From: Streptomyces sp. MA5143a
Lineage (GTDB): Bacteria > Actinomycetota > Actinomycetes > Streptomycetales > Streptomycetaceae
Reading direction: 5' to 3'
Assembly: GCF_900290235.1 (NCBI RefSeq)
Contig: NZ_OLMK01000022.1
Coordinates: 1 to 36,420 of the forward strand
Length of the DNA: 36,420 bases
Shown here one piece after another: positions 1-7,838 of the stretch. Each line of letters begins with the position of its first letter. Positions within the stretch are counted from its first letter, which is position 1. The notes beneath the pieces were generated by a model. That model made no database searches and was not told the DNA's origin. It saw nothing but the letters and a program-made list of their open reading frames with translations. The translations under genes were made by a program, and so were the position numbers.

Positions 1-1357
1 TGCCGATCGCCACGGCTGCCGCGTCGTGGCGGGTGGTTCTACGTTTCGTGCTGGTGAGGGGTTGTTGCCAGTGCTGGGCTCCCCAGCGGCTGGTGTAGGC
101 GGGGTCGACGGCGCCGACGGGAATGCCGAGTTCGGCGGCCATCGACACTAGACGGGCCCGCAATTTGGAGACCGGCATACCGGAGATGAGCTTGCGGAAC
201 CGCTTGCGGCGGCCGTGTTTCTCGCGGGTCGTCTCGCCGGTGAAGTCGAGGTCCTCGATGGCGAGGGCGAGATGATGGCGGCGGGCCCAGCGCAGCAGGC
301 GGATCAGGGCGTGCCGGATCTGGGCGTCGCGGTGGGCGGCGCTGCCGGAGAGGTCGTAGCCGAACCGTCTGGGCGCGCCGGCCGGATTGCCGTGTCGGTC
401 CAGGCGCCAGGCCGCCAGGTGGTCGGCATTGGTGTCCACCCCCACCACGCCACCCGCGCGGACTGTGGTGAGCGGCACGCTCTGCACCGCAGGGGTCGTC
501 CAGGAGGCGGTGAGGTACCAGCGGCCTCGTGCGGGGTCCTCGTGGATGCGGTAGGCCACCGCCCGGTGCGTGTTGATGCGGTCGGCCCACTGCTCACCCC
601 GGTGCGCGAACCTCACGCGGGAGGTGAGGACATAGCGGCCGTGCGGGGCGTTCGCCAGTTGCGCAAGCGGGGCGGGGAGTCTGAGGGAGATTTCGCCGTC
701 GGGGGTGACGCGGATGGTCTCGTTGCCGAAGCGCTTGCCGGACTCGCCGTCGGCCTGCAGGAAGCGCCGCTCGGCCTGCCAGCGGGTGCGCCACTGCTCC
801 TCGGTCAGCTGCGCCGCCGCCAGGTGGTGGCGGGTGGTCAGCAGCCGCCTTCCGCCCCGCACCACGCGCACAACCCCGGCCTCCCAGTCCGCCCGCACCG
901 CCTGCAGCCGGTCGGTGAGCAGATGCAGACGGCGCGCCTTCGCATGCCACTCCCGCCTGCTCGCATAACCCCCCGGAGCGCCCTTACCGCCCACCGGCAG
1001 CGACAACCGGTGCGCGATCATCCGCACCCCCGCTTCCAGGCTCTGGAGGTGCGCGAGCTGACTCCGCCGGGCCAGCGCCCACTGATCATGCGTGGCCTTC
1101 GTGATACTGCCGGCCCAGCGGGAGGACGACACCCCCGTCAGCGCCTGCTTACGCGCGGCCCACCCCTCGGCGTCATGGTCCAGCCCCACAGCGCACCGCG
1201 CCTTCAGATCCCGCGAGGCCAGCACGCCCAGATGATCCCCCACCAGACGAAGAACCCGCTCGTCCTCCGCCGTCAGCTGCCTGAGCCGGTCACGGACCGC
1301 CACACCCGACGGGCCGACGGCGACGAACGGCACCGCCAACTCCCGCAGCCCACCCAC
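1..1357 (-). CDS. TnpB-like RuvC-fold protein (IS200/IS605 accessory type), 3' end cut by window
   Basis: The minus-strand frame is open from a GTG at 1357 (an in-frame stop lies just upstream, 1364-1366) to the window edge, giving at least 452 residues. A RuvC-like triad is visible: D308 in GVDTNADHLAAWRLD, E368 in LALAIEDLDF and D445 in RHDAAAVAIG. These match motifs I, II and III of TnpB/OrfB nucleases. The stretch between E368 and D445 contains no cysteine, so the usual four-Cys zinc ribbon is absent; it reads PAYTSRWGAQHWQQP instead. The basic helical N-terminal 290 residues look like the RNA/DNA-binding part. TnpB proteins are RNA-guided nucleases of IS200/IS605 and IS607 elements. No TnpA, element end or guide RNA can be seen because the 3' end lies outside. 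It could be mobile or domesticated. The family call is fairly safe; the function is inferred. Confidence 0.78.
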   Translation of the reverse strand, partial: MGGLRELAVPFVAVGPSGVAVRDRLRQLTAEDERVLRLVGDHLGVLASRDLKARCAVGLDHDAEGWAARKQALTGVSSSRWAGSITKATHDQWALARRSQLAHLQSLEAGVRMIAHRLSLPVGGKGAPGGYASRREWHAKARRLHLLTDRLQAVRADWEAGVVRVVRGGRRLLTTRHHLAAAQLTEEQWRTRWQAERRFLQADGESGKRFGNETIRVTPDGEISLRLPAPLAQLANAPHGRYVLTSRVRFAHRGEQWADRINTHRAVAYRIHEDPARGRWYLTASWTTPAVQSVPLTTVRAGGVVGVDTNADHLAAWRLDRHGNPAGAPRRFGYDLSGSAAHRDAQIRHALIRLLRWARRHHLALAIEDLDFTGETTREKHGRRKRFRKLISGMPVSKLRARLVSMAAELGIPVGAVDPAYTSRWGAQHWQQPLTSTKRRTTRHDAAAVAIG

Positions 1358-1480
1358 CGCCGATCACCCCCGCACCCGCCCGTCAGAGACCCCTACGACA
1401 CACAACGCCCATCGTCGGCAAAGGTCACACATTCGGCCAGGGAACCTTCGTACGCAGTCACCCCGAGTGACCCACAACCC

Positions 1481-1538
1481 TTGACGAATTGGTCAAGCTG
1501 TTTGACCATCGATCCATATAGTCAAGCTGCTTGACCAT
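1481..1538 (+). promoter_or_regulatory. Twin palindromic operators upstream of the cupin gene
   Basis: TGGTCAA-GCTGT-TTGACCA (1490-1508) is a perfect 7-bp inverted repeat. A second copy, GTCAA-GCTGC-TTGAC (1521-1535, followed by CA), lies 29-30 bp downstream. One further TTGAC lies at 1481. The half-sites alternate TTGAC/GTCAA at 1481, 1492, 1502, 1521 and 1531. The second copy ends only 10 bp before the AGGAGG ribosome site (1545-1550), so a dimeric repressor (MarR-, HxlR- or TetR-like) bound there would block transcription. No regulator gene is adjacent. The sites also face the divergent TnpB-like gene. Confidence 0.7.
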
Positions 1539-1555
1539 TTTCCCAGGAGGCCCCC

Positions 1556-1930
1556 ATGCCCGTAGTCCGTTCGTCCGACGCCGTCGCCCATGAGATCCAC
1601 GGCGCCCGTTTCGTCTCGTACGCCACGCCCCGCACCGGCAGCAGGGAACTGGCCGCCTGGCGGGGGGAGATCCCCGCCGGCACCAAGGCGCCCGCCCACA
1701 CCGTCACCAAGGAGGAGATCCTCCATCTGCTCGACGGGGAACTGCTGATCACGCTCGACGGCCGCACCGAGCGCGTCGGGGCGGGCGACACCCTGATCAT
1801 CAACGCGGGGGCGACCCTCACCGTGGAGAACCCGACGGCGGAGACCGCCGTCACCTGGGTCACCACCTCCCTGGGCCTGGAGGCCGAGCTGGCCGACGGC
1901 ACGCGGATCGTGCCGCCGTGGGCCAACTGA
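1556..1930 (+). CDS. Small cupin-domain protein
   Basis: A 124-residue single-domain cupin. The first cupin motif is recognisable as APAHTVTKEEILHLLDGELLITLDG. Only one of the two usual metal-binding histidines is present (H48; the second position is V50), with E54 retained. The second motif (GAGDTLIINAGATLTVENP) has lost its histidine. A classical His3-Glu metal site is therefore unlikely, and the protein may bind a small molecule rather than act as a dioxygenase. ATG at 1556 is supported by AGGAGG at 1545-1550. It is transcribed alone behind the twin palindromes, which suggests induction by a ligand of the repressor. The substrate is unknown. Confidence 0.85.
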   Translation: MPVVRSSDAVAHEIHGARFVSYATPRTGSRELAAWRGEIPAGTKAPAHTVTKEEILHLLDGELLITLDGRTERVGAGDTLIINAGATLTVENPTAETAVTWVTTSLGLEAELADGTRIVPPWAN

Positions 1931-1947
1931 CACCCCGGCGGGTGTCA
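1928..1947. terminator. Bidirectional hairpin overlapping two stop codons
   Basis: TGACACCC-CGGC-GGGTGTCA is a perfect 8-bp stem with a 4-nt loop. Its first three bases are the cupin stop codon (TGA, 1928-1930). Its last three bases, read on the minus strand, are the stop codon of the convergent polymerase gene (1945-1947). It has no U-tract, as is usual in Streptomyces. Confidence 0.75.
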
Positions 1948-2913
1948 CGCCGCCAGCGTCCCCGGCAGGATCGCGCGCGGGCCGAACTTCGCCCGCGCCC
2001 GGTCCGCGACCTCCTCGATCCGGCGGAGCTTGTCGTCGGCGGGGTCGAAGGCGAGCTGGTGGGAGGCCTCCTCCGCGGGGGTGAGCCCCTCGGCGCGCAG
2101 GGCGATCGCGCGGACGCGGGCGCGCTGGAGACCGAGCGCGCCGTACATCCCGTAGGCGGCGCGGGTGAGTTCCGGCGAGTGGGCGGTCGGCTCCGGGAGG
2201 GTGCGGGTGCGGGTCGTCGAGGACCGGTCGGCGTAGCGGACGGTGAGGGTGAGGGTGCGGCAGACCTTGTCCAGGGCGCGCAGCCGGGAGCCCAGCTCCT
2301 CGGCGTCGAGGAGCAGCGCGCGCCGGTGCCGGTCGGGGTTCAGCTCGTCGTGCGGGAAGGGGTGTTCGGCGGCGAGGGAGCGGGAGACGGCGTTGGGGAC
2401 GACCCGGCCGCGGTCGACGCCGTTCGCCTTCTCGTGCAGTTCGCGGCCGGTTCGCGCGCCGACCAGGCGCTGAAGTGTGGACAGGGGTGCGGCGGCGACC
2501 CGGCCGAGGGTGTCGAGGCCGTACTCGCACAGGGTGCGGGCGGTCGCGGTGCCGACACCGGGCAGCGCGGCGACGGGCCGCTCGGCGAGGAAGTCCACGA
2601 CCAGGCCCTCGGGGACCGCGCACGGTTCGCCGGGCTCGGCCTGGCCCAGGGCCATCCGGGCGAGCAGCGGTCCGGGCCCGGCGCCGATCACACAGTCGAT
2701 GCCGTACAGCGCGAGGGCGCGGACCCGGATCAGCCGGGCCAGTTCCTCGGCGCCCCGGCCGAAGTACCGTTCGGCGCCCCGCAGATCGGCCAGCGCGCCG
2801 TCGGGCGGCAGCGCCTGGACGACCGGGGTGAAGTCCTCGAGCAGACCGAGCAGCCCGGGCAGGGCGGCCTCGTACTTCGGCGGCAGCTGGAAACGTACGC
2901 AGAGGATGGTCAT
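1945..2913 (-). CDS. Y-family DNA polymerase-like protein (ImuB/DinB-related, catalytically degenerate)
   Basis: 322 residues from the ATG at 2913, which overlaps the dnaE2 stop as ATGA (2910-2913), so the two are probably translationally coupled. The order follows Y-family polymerases: a truncated palm, a helix-hairpin-helix thumb (LPGVGTATARTLCEYGLDTLG), a little finger, and a C-terminal HQLAFDPADDK that resembles a beta-clamp-binding motif. The catalytic acids are missing: the N-terminus reads MTILCVRFQLP without the metal-binding Asp, and the usual SIDEA motif reads ALADLRGAERYFG. This is the pattern of ImuB, the polymerase-dead scaffold that connects DnaE2 to the clamp. It is shorter than typical ImuB, and no ImuA is present. 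An active Pol IV is the less likely alternative. Confidence 0.8.
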   Translation of the reverse strand: MTILCVRFQLPPKYEAALPGLLGLLEDFTPVVQALPPDGALADLRGAERYFGRGAEELARLIRVRALALYGIDCVIGAGPGPLLARMALGQAEPGEPCAVPEGLVVDFLAERPVAALPGVGTATARTLCEYGLDTLGRVAAAPLSTLQRLVGARTGRELHEKANGVDRGRVVPNAVSRSLAAEHPFPHDELNPDRHRRALLLDAEELGSRLRALDKVCRTLTLTVRYADRSSTTRTRTLPEPTAHSPELTRAAYGMYGALGLQRARVRAIALRAEGLTPAEEASHQLAFDPADDKLRRIEEVADRARAKFGPRAILPGTLAA

Positions 2914-5900
2914 CCCGCACTCCCTGGGCTCTGGTGCCACAACTTCCGTACTTTCGAGGGCTCTTCGCCCGCGGGCCGCAGATCGGCCCACGGGTGCATC
3001 TCGTAGCCGGTGGGCAGCTGGATGCGGCGGCCGTGCGTCGGGTCGCCGCCGCTCGGGGGCGCCGGCTCCGCCAGGCGCGGGGCGACCGCGTCGAGGCCGC
3101 CCTCGCGCCGCAGCTCCACCAGCTCGGCGAGGTTCCAGGCGGCCGACCCCACCACGCTGAGGCTGCGCGGGCCGCGCCGCTGCACCACTCCGCGCACCAG
3201 CAGCAGCCAGGAGTGGAAGACGGTGTGGGCGCACGCCTCGTGGGAGTCGTCGAAGAAGGCGAGGTCGACCAGGCCGGTGCCGTCGTCGAGGGTGGTGAAG
3301 ACGACCCGTTTGCCGGAGCGGATCGGCGGGGTCTGGGTCGCCGCCTTGGCGCCCGCGACCAGCACCGTCTCCCCGTGGCGCGCCTCGCGCAGCCGCCGCG
3401 CCGACACCACGCCCAGCTCGTCGAGGAACACGCGGTGGTCGTCCATCAGATTGCGGGAGACGTCCATCGACAGCACGCCCAGCTCGGCGCTGAGCCGTTC
3501 CGCCGAGGAGAGGTCGGGCAGCCCGGCCGGGGCGGTGCCGCGGCCGCCGGACAGCGGGAGCTGTCCCCCGCCACCGCCCATGCCCCGGGCGCCCCGGTGC
3601 AGTTCGGTGAGGTGGAGTTGCAGATCGCGCCGGTTGGCGCCGAAGGCGTCGAGCGCGCCGACCTGGGCCAGCCGCTGGGCGAGCGGACGGCTCGGCCGGG
3701 CCCGCTCCCAGAAGTCCAGCAGCGAGGCGTACGGCTGCCCGTCCGCGATCCGCGCCGCCTCGGCCTCACTGATGCCGTGTACGTCGGACAGGGCCAACCG
3801 CAGCCCCCACCGGGTCGGCCCCTCCAAGGGAGGCCCCTCCGAGGAAGATTCCTCCGAGGAGGGTCCCTCCGACCCCTTTGAATCAGACACCAGTTCGATG
3901 CGGTGGGCGGCCGCCGACCGGTTCACGTCCACCGGGAGGATCGGCACCCCCCGCCGCCGCGCGTCCGCCAGCAGCAGCCGCTTCGGGTACATCCCGGGGT
4001 CGTGGGTGAGCAACCCCGCGTAGAACGCCGCCGGGTGATGCGCCTTCAGCCACGCCGACTGGTACGTCGGGACCGCGAAGGCCACGGCGTGCGCCTTGCA
4101 GAAGCCGTACGAGCCGAACGCCTCGACGATCTCCCAGGTCCGGGCGATCGTGTCGGCGTCGTACCCCTTCGCCGCTGCGTGCTGCGCGAACCACACCCGG
4201 ATCCGCCCCTGCGACTCGGGGTCGGAGAGCCCGCGCCGCACCCGGTCCGCCTCGTCCCGGCCGCAGCCGGTCATGAGGTGCACGATGTCGATGACCTGCT
4301 CGTGGAAGACGACGACGCCGTACGTCTCCCGCAGCGGTGCCTCCAGATCGGGGTGCGGGTAGCGGACCGGCGCCCGTCCGTGCCGGGCCGCGATGAACGG
4401 CCGCACCATGTCGGCGGCGACCGGACCGGGCCGGAACAGGGAGATGTCGACCACGAGGTCGTGGAAGGTCGACGGCTGGAGCCGCCCCACCAGGTCCCGC
4501 TGGCCGGGCGACTCGATCTGGAAGCAGCCCAGCGTCTCGGTGGACCGGATCAGCCGGTACGTGGCCGGGTCGCCCTCACCGCGCTCGAAGTCGAGCGCGT
4601 CCAGGTCGACCCGCTCCCCCGTCGCCCGCTCCACCTCGGCCACCGCGTGCGCCATCGCCGACTGCATCCGCACGCCCAGCACATCGAGCTTGAGCAGCCC
4701 GAGGTCCTCGACGTCGTCCTTGTCGAACTGCGACATGGGGAACCCCTCGCCGCTGGTCGGCATCACCGGCGTACGGGCGAGGAGGGAGGAGTCGGAGAGG
4801 AGGACCCCGCAGGGGTGCATGGCGACCCCGCGCGGCAGGGCGTCGAGGGACTCGACCAGCTCCCACAGCCTGCCGTACTTCTCCTTCTCCCCCGCCAGCT
4901 TCCTGAGCTCGGGCAGCTCCTCCAGCGCCGCGCGGGCGTCACGGGCCCGGATGTGCGGGAAGGACTTGGCGATCCGGTCGATGTCGGCGGGGTCCATGGA
5001 CAGGGCCGCGCCCACGTCGCGGACGGCGTGACGGACGCGGTACGTCTCCGGCATCGCCACCGTCGCGACCCGCTCGGCGCCGAAGCGGCCGATGATCGCG
5101 CGGTAGACCTCCAGCCGGCGCGCGGACTCCACGTCGATGTCGATGTCGGGCAGCACCACCCGGCGCTTGGACAGGAACCGTTCCATCAGCAGCCCGTGCT
5201 CGACGGGGTCGGCGTGCGCGATCCCGAGGAGATGGTTGACGAGGGAACCCGCGCCGGAGCCCCGCGCGGCGACCCGGATGCCCATCCCCCGTACGTCGTC
5301 GACGACCTGGGCGACGGTGAGGAAGTAGGAGGCGAAGCCGTGGTGGGCGATGACGTCCAGCTCCTGGTGCACACGCTCCCAGTAGTCGCGCCGGGTGTCG
5401 TAGCCGAGCCGCAGCATGCCCGCCGCGGCCCGCGAGGCGAGGACGCGCTGGGCGGTGCGGCGGCCGGCGCCGACGAGGTGTGGCTCGGGGAAGTGGACGG
5501 TGCCGAGGCCGAGGTCGTCCTCCGGGTCGACCAGGCACTCGGCGGCCGTGGCGCGGGTCTGCTCCAGCAGGCGGTACGCGGTGTCCCGGCGGTAGCCCGC
5601 GGCCTCGACGATCCGTTCGGCGGCGGCCAGCATGGCACCGGCGTCCTTGAGCCAGGCCTCCCCGGAGTCCAGCTCGCCCCGGGGGTCGACGGGGACCAGC
5701 CGGCGGGCCGCGTCCAGCACATCGGCGACGGGACCCATACCGGGGTCGGCGTACCGGACGGCGTTGCTGAGCACCGGGCGGATCCGCTGCTCGGCGGCGA
5801 AGCCCACCGTCCGGGCGGCCAGCCGCAGCGAGCCGGGGCCGGTGCCCTGACGGCCGTGCCACACCGTCTCCAGCCGCAGGGCGTCGCCGAACCGCTCCCG

Positions 5901-6479
5901 CCAGGGACCGAGGAGCTTCGCGGCACGGTCGGGGCGCCCGGCGGCGAGCGCGCGGCCCACATCGGAGGCGGGGCCGAGCAGCACGGTCAGGCCGTCGCCG
6001 GCGCACTCCGTCCAGGGCAGCAGGGGCGGGCCCTCTCCCCGGCCGGCTGCCGCGCCCCGCACACCGGTCGCACCGCCGCTCGCGCCCCGGCCGCCGCCGT
6101 CCTCAGCGCTCCCGCCATGCGCCGCCGAAACGATTCTGCACAGCTCGGCCCACCCTTTGGCCCCCTCACGGGCGAGGAACGTCACCCGTGGGGTCGACTC
6201 ATCGACAAAGGCACCACCTCGCACGGGGGCCCGGCGCCGGGCCTGCCGCGCGGAGGGCGCGGGCGCCCCCACCGCCAGCTCGGCCCCGAACAACGGACGG
6301 ACACCCGCCGCCGCGCAGGCCTTGGCGAACCGGACCGCGCCCGCGAGGGTGTCCCGGTCGGTGAGCGCGAGGGCGTCCATACCCCGCTCGGAGGCGCGTT
6401 CGGCCAGCCGCTCCGGGTGCGAGGCGCCGTACCGCAGGGAGAACCCGGAGGCGGTGTGCAGATGCGTGAAGCCCGGCAC
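2910..6479 (-). CDS. dnaE2: Error-prone DNA polymerase III alpha subunit DnaE2
   Basis: 1189 residues from a GTG at 6479, preceded by GGGAGGT. It performs translesion, damage-induced mutagenic synthesis. An N-terminal PHP domain starts with HLH (H6, H8) and continues with TDRD at 40-43, where many homologues have TDH. The palm acids are D445 and D447 in PDIDIDVES and D599 in LKLDVLG. YGFCKAHAVAFA (about 791-802) belongs to the fingers region. A C-terminal OB fold covers roughly residues 1055-1140 (VFTTLDDGTGLVDLAFFD). Its length and the lack of an epsilon-binding tail fit DnaE2 rather than the replicative DnaE1. Residues 865-889 are an acidic Ser/Glu/Pro-rich insertion. It leads a two-gene unit with the Y-family-like gene and has an SOS-type box upstream. 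Confidence 0.95.
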   Translation of the reverse strand: MPGFTHLHTASGFSLRYGASHPERLAERASERGMDALALTDRDTLAGAVRFAKACAAAGVRPLFGAELAVGAPAPSARQARRRAPVRGGAFVDESTPRVTFLAREGAKGWAELCRIVSAAHGGSAEDGGGRGASGGATGVRGAAAGRGEGPPLLPWTECAGDGLTVLLGPASDVGRALAAGRPDRAAKLLGPWRERFGDALRLETVWHGRQGTGPGSLRLAARTVGFAAEQRIRPVLSNAVRYADPGMGPVADVLDAARRLVPVDPRGELDSGEAWLKDAGAMLAAAERIVEAAGYRRDTAYRLLEQTRATAAECLVDPEDDLGLGTVHFPEPHLVGAGRRTAQRVLASRAAAGMLRLGYDTRRDYWERVHQELDVIAHHGFASYFLTVAQVVDDVRGMGIRVAARGSGAGSLVNHLLGIAHADPVEHGLLMERFLSKRRVVLPDIDIDVESARRLEVYRAIIGRFGAERVATVAMPETYRVRHAVRDVGAALSMDPADIDRIAKSFPHIRARDARAALEELPELRKLAGEKEKYGRLWELVESLDALPRGVAMHPCGVLLSDSSLLARTPVMPTSGEGFPMSQFDKDDVEDLGLLKLDVLGVRMQSAMAHAVAEVERATGERVDLDALDFERGEGDPATYRLIRSTETLGCFQIESPGQRDLVGRLQPSTFHDLVVDISLFRPGPVAADMVRPFIAARHGRAPVRYPHPDLEAPLRETYGVVVFHEQVIDIVHLMTGCGRDEADRVRRGLSDPESQGRIRVWFAQHAAAKGYDADTIARTWEIVEAFGSYGFCKAHAVAFAVPTYQSAWLKAHHPAAFYAGLLTHDPGMYPKRLLLADARRRGVPILPVDVNRSAAAHRIELVSDSKGSEGPSSEESSSEGPPLEGPTRWGLRLALSDVHGISEAEAARIADGQPYASLLDFWERARPSRPLAQRLAQVGALDAFGANRRDLQLHLTELHRGARGMGGGGGQLPLSGGRGTAPAGLPDLSSAERLSAELGVLSMDVSRNLMDDHRVFLDELGVVSARRLREARHGETVLVAGAKAATQTPPIRSGKRVVFTTLDDGTGLVDLAFFDDSHEACAHTVFHSWLLLVRGVVQRRGPRSLSVVGSAAWNLAELVELRREGGLDAVAPRLAEPAPPSGGDPTHGRRIQLPTGYEMHPWADLRPAGEEPSKVRKLWHQSPGSAG

Positions 6480-6501
6480 CGCACCTCCCGCACTCGATCA
6501 A

Positions 6502-6517
6502 TCGAACATCAGTTCAC
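6502..6517 (-). promoter_or_regulatory. LexA (SOS) box upstream of dnaE2
   Basis: TCGAACATCAGTTCAC contains GAAC-N4-GTTC (6504-6515), the core of the Gram-positive/actinobacterial LexA operator. It lies 25 bp upstream of the dnaE2 GTG. dnaE2 induction by DNA damage through LexA is established in actinobacteria. That this site is functional is inferred. A neighbouring palindrome TCGATCAATCGA lies at 6494-6505. Confidence 0.7.
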
Positions 6518-6620
6518 AGCCTGCTCGTCTCCACCATAGACCACTTTTCGAACCTCTGTACGACATCCGTTCGGCCCCGCCCCACCTGCGCAAACACGCG
6601 GCGGCTCGGACCGTGAGGAC

Positions 6621-7712
6621 ATGACGCAGCCGGCCGACAGCCCTCGCCCGTCCCCCGCGCCGGACCCGGCCTCCGCACCGGGTCCGTCCTCCCCGCCGTC
6701 CTTCCTCGACGAGCTGAGGGACGGGGTCACCCCGCGGGCCACCCTGCTGGTCGTCGGTGTGCTCGCCCTCCAGCTGCTCTTCATCGCCTCGTACGTGGGG
6801 GCGCTGCACCACCCGAAGCTCCGGGACGTGCCGTTCGGCGTGGTCGCGCCCCGGGCGGCCGCCGAACAGACGGTGACCCGGCTGGAACGGCTGCCGGGCG
6901 AGCCGCTGGATCCGCGCGCGGTGGCCGACGCGGCGGCGGCGCGCGAGCTGATCCTGGACCGGGAGATCGACGGCGCCCTGCTGATCGACCCGGCCCGCAC
7001 CACCGACACCCTGCTGGTCGCCTCCGGCGGCGGCCGTTCCCTCGCAGGCGCGCTGGCCGCCCTCGTCGGCACGCTGGAGCAGTCCGAGGGGCGCGCGCTG
7101 CGGACGGTGGACGTGGCCCCGGCCGGCCTCGGGGACGCGAACGGGCTCACGTCCTTCTATCTGGTCGTGGGCTGGTGCGTCGGCGGCTATCTGTGCGCGT
7201 CGGCGCTGGCGATGAGCGCGGGGGCGCGGCCCACCAACCTGCGGCGCGGGGTGATCCGGCTCGCCGCCCTGGCGGTGTTCTCGATCCTCGGCGGGCTCGG
7301 CGGCGCGGTGATCGCCGGGCCGGTGCTGGGTGCCCTGCCCGGAAGCGTGGCGGCGCTGTGGGGGCTGGGAACCCTGGTCGTCTTCGCGGTGGGCGCGGCC
7401 ACGCTGGCGCTCCAGTGCGTCTTCGGGATCGCCGGTATCGGGGTCGCCGTGCTGCTGGTGGTGGTCGCCGGCAACCCGAGCGCGGGCGGCGCGCTGCCCC
7501 CGCCGCTGCTGCCCCCGTTCTGGGCGGCGATCGGTCCGGCGCTCCCGCCGGGCGCGGGCGTCTGGGTGGCCCGCTCGATCGCGTACTTCGAGGGCAACGA
7601 CACCACCGTCCCCCTGCTGGTGCTCTCCGCCTGGGCAACGGCGGGGGCCGCCATCACCTTGGTGATGGCGGCCCTGAGAAGGAAGCCGGATCGCCGGCCC
7701 GCCGAGGCGTGA
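6621..7712 (+). CDS. Integral membrane protein, ABC-2 permease/DUF3533-like
   Basis: 363 residues; ATG at 6621 follows GTGAGGAC. A Pro/Ser-rich cytoplasmic N-terminus (1-30) is followed by one membrane helix (about 42-62), a soluble extracytoplasmic segment of about 120 residues, and five or six hydrophobic helices up to about residue 355, ending in RRKPDRR. This layout (one helix, large outer loop, helix bundle) is that of the DUF3533/YhgE-Pip and ABC-2 type permease superfamily. No ATPase gene is adjacent, so transport is not demonstrated. It is divergent from dnaE2 and shares a 141-bp intergenic region with it. The family assignment rests on topology only. Confidence 0.7.
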   Translation: MTQPADSPRPSPAPDPASAPGPSSPPSFLDELRDGVTPRATLLVVGVLALQLLFIASYVGALHHPKLRDVPFGVVAPRAAAEQTVTRLERLPGEPLDPRAVADAAAARELILDREIDGALLIDPARTTDTLLVASGGGRSLAGALAALVGTLEQSEGRALRTVDVAPAGLGDANGLTSFYLVVGWCVGGYLCASALAMSAGARPTNLRRGVIRLAALAVFSILGGLGGAVIAGPVLGALPGSVAALWGLGTLVVFAVGAATLALQCVFGIAGIGVAVLLVVVAGNPSAGGALPPPLLPPFWAAIGPALPPGAGVWVARSIAYFEGNDTTVPLLVLSAWATAGAAITLVMAALRRKPDRRPAEA

Positions 7713-7796
7713 GCCGCGGGTCCCGGTCGTGCGGCGGCCTTTCGCCCTCCCGCGTGCCGGGCTCTCGGCCGATCCTCAGGCCCGGCGCGCGCTCGG

Positions 7797-7838
7797 CCTC
7801 AGCCGATCCGCCTCAGCCGCTCCGCCTCAGCCGATCTG
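7797..7838. repeat. Three tandem 14-bp repeats covering the sprD stop codon
   Basis: CCTCAGCCGATCCG (7797-7810), CCTCAGCCGCTCCG (7811-7824) and CCTCAGCCGATCTG (7825-7838) lie head to tail with one or two differences. The last copy encodes the final residues and stop of the protease gene (stop 7827-7829), and the others follow in its 3' flank. Confidence 0.85.

Noticed and set aside
215..1534. 439-codon plus-strand open frame over the TnpB-like gene
   Set aside because: It is a GC-rich shadow; the opposite strand encodes the RuvC motifs.
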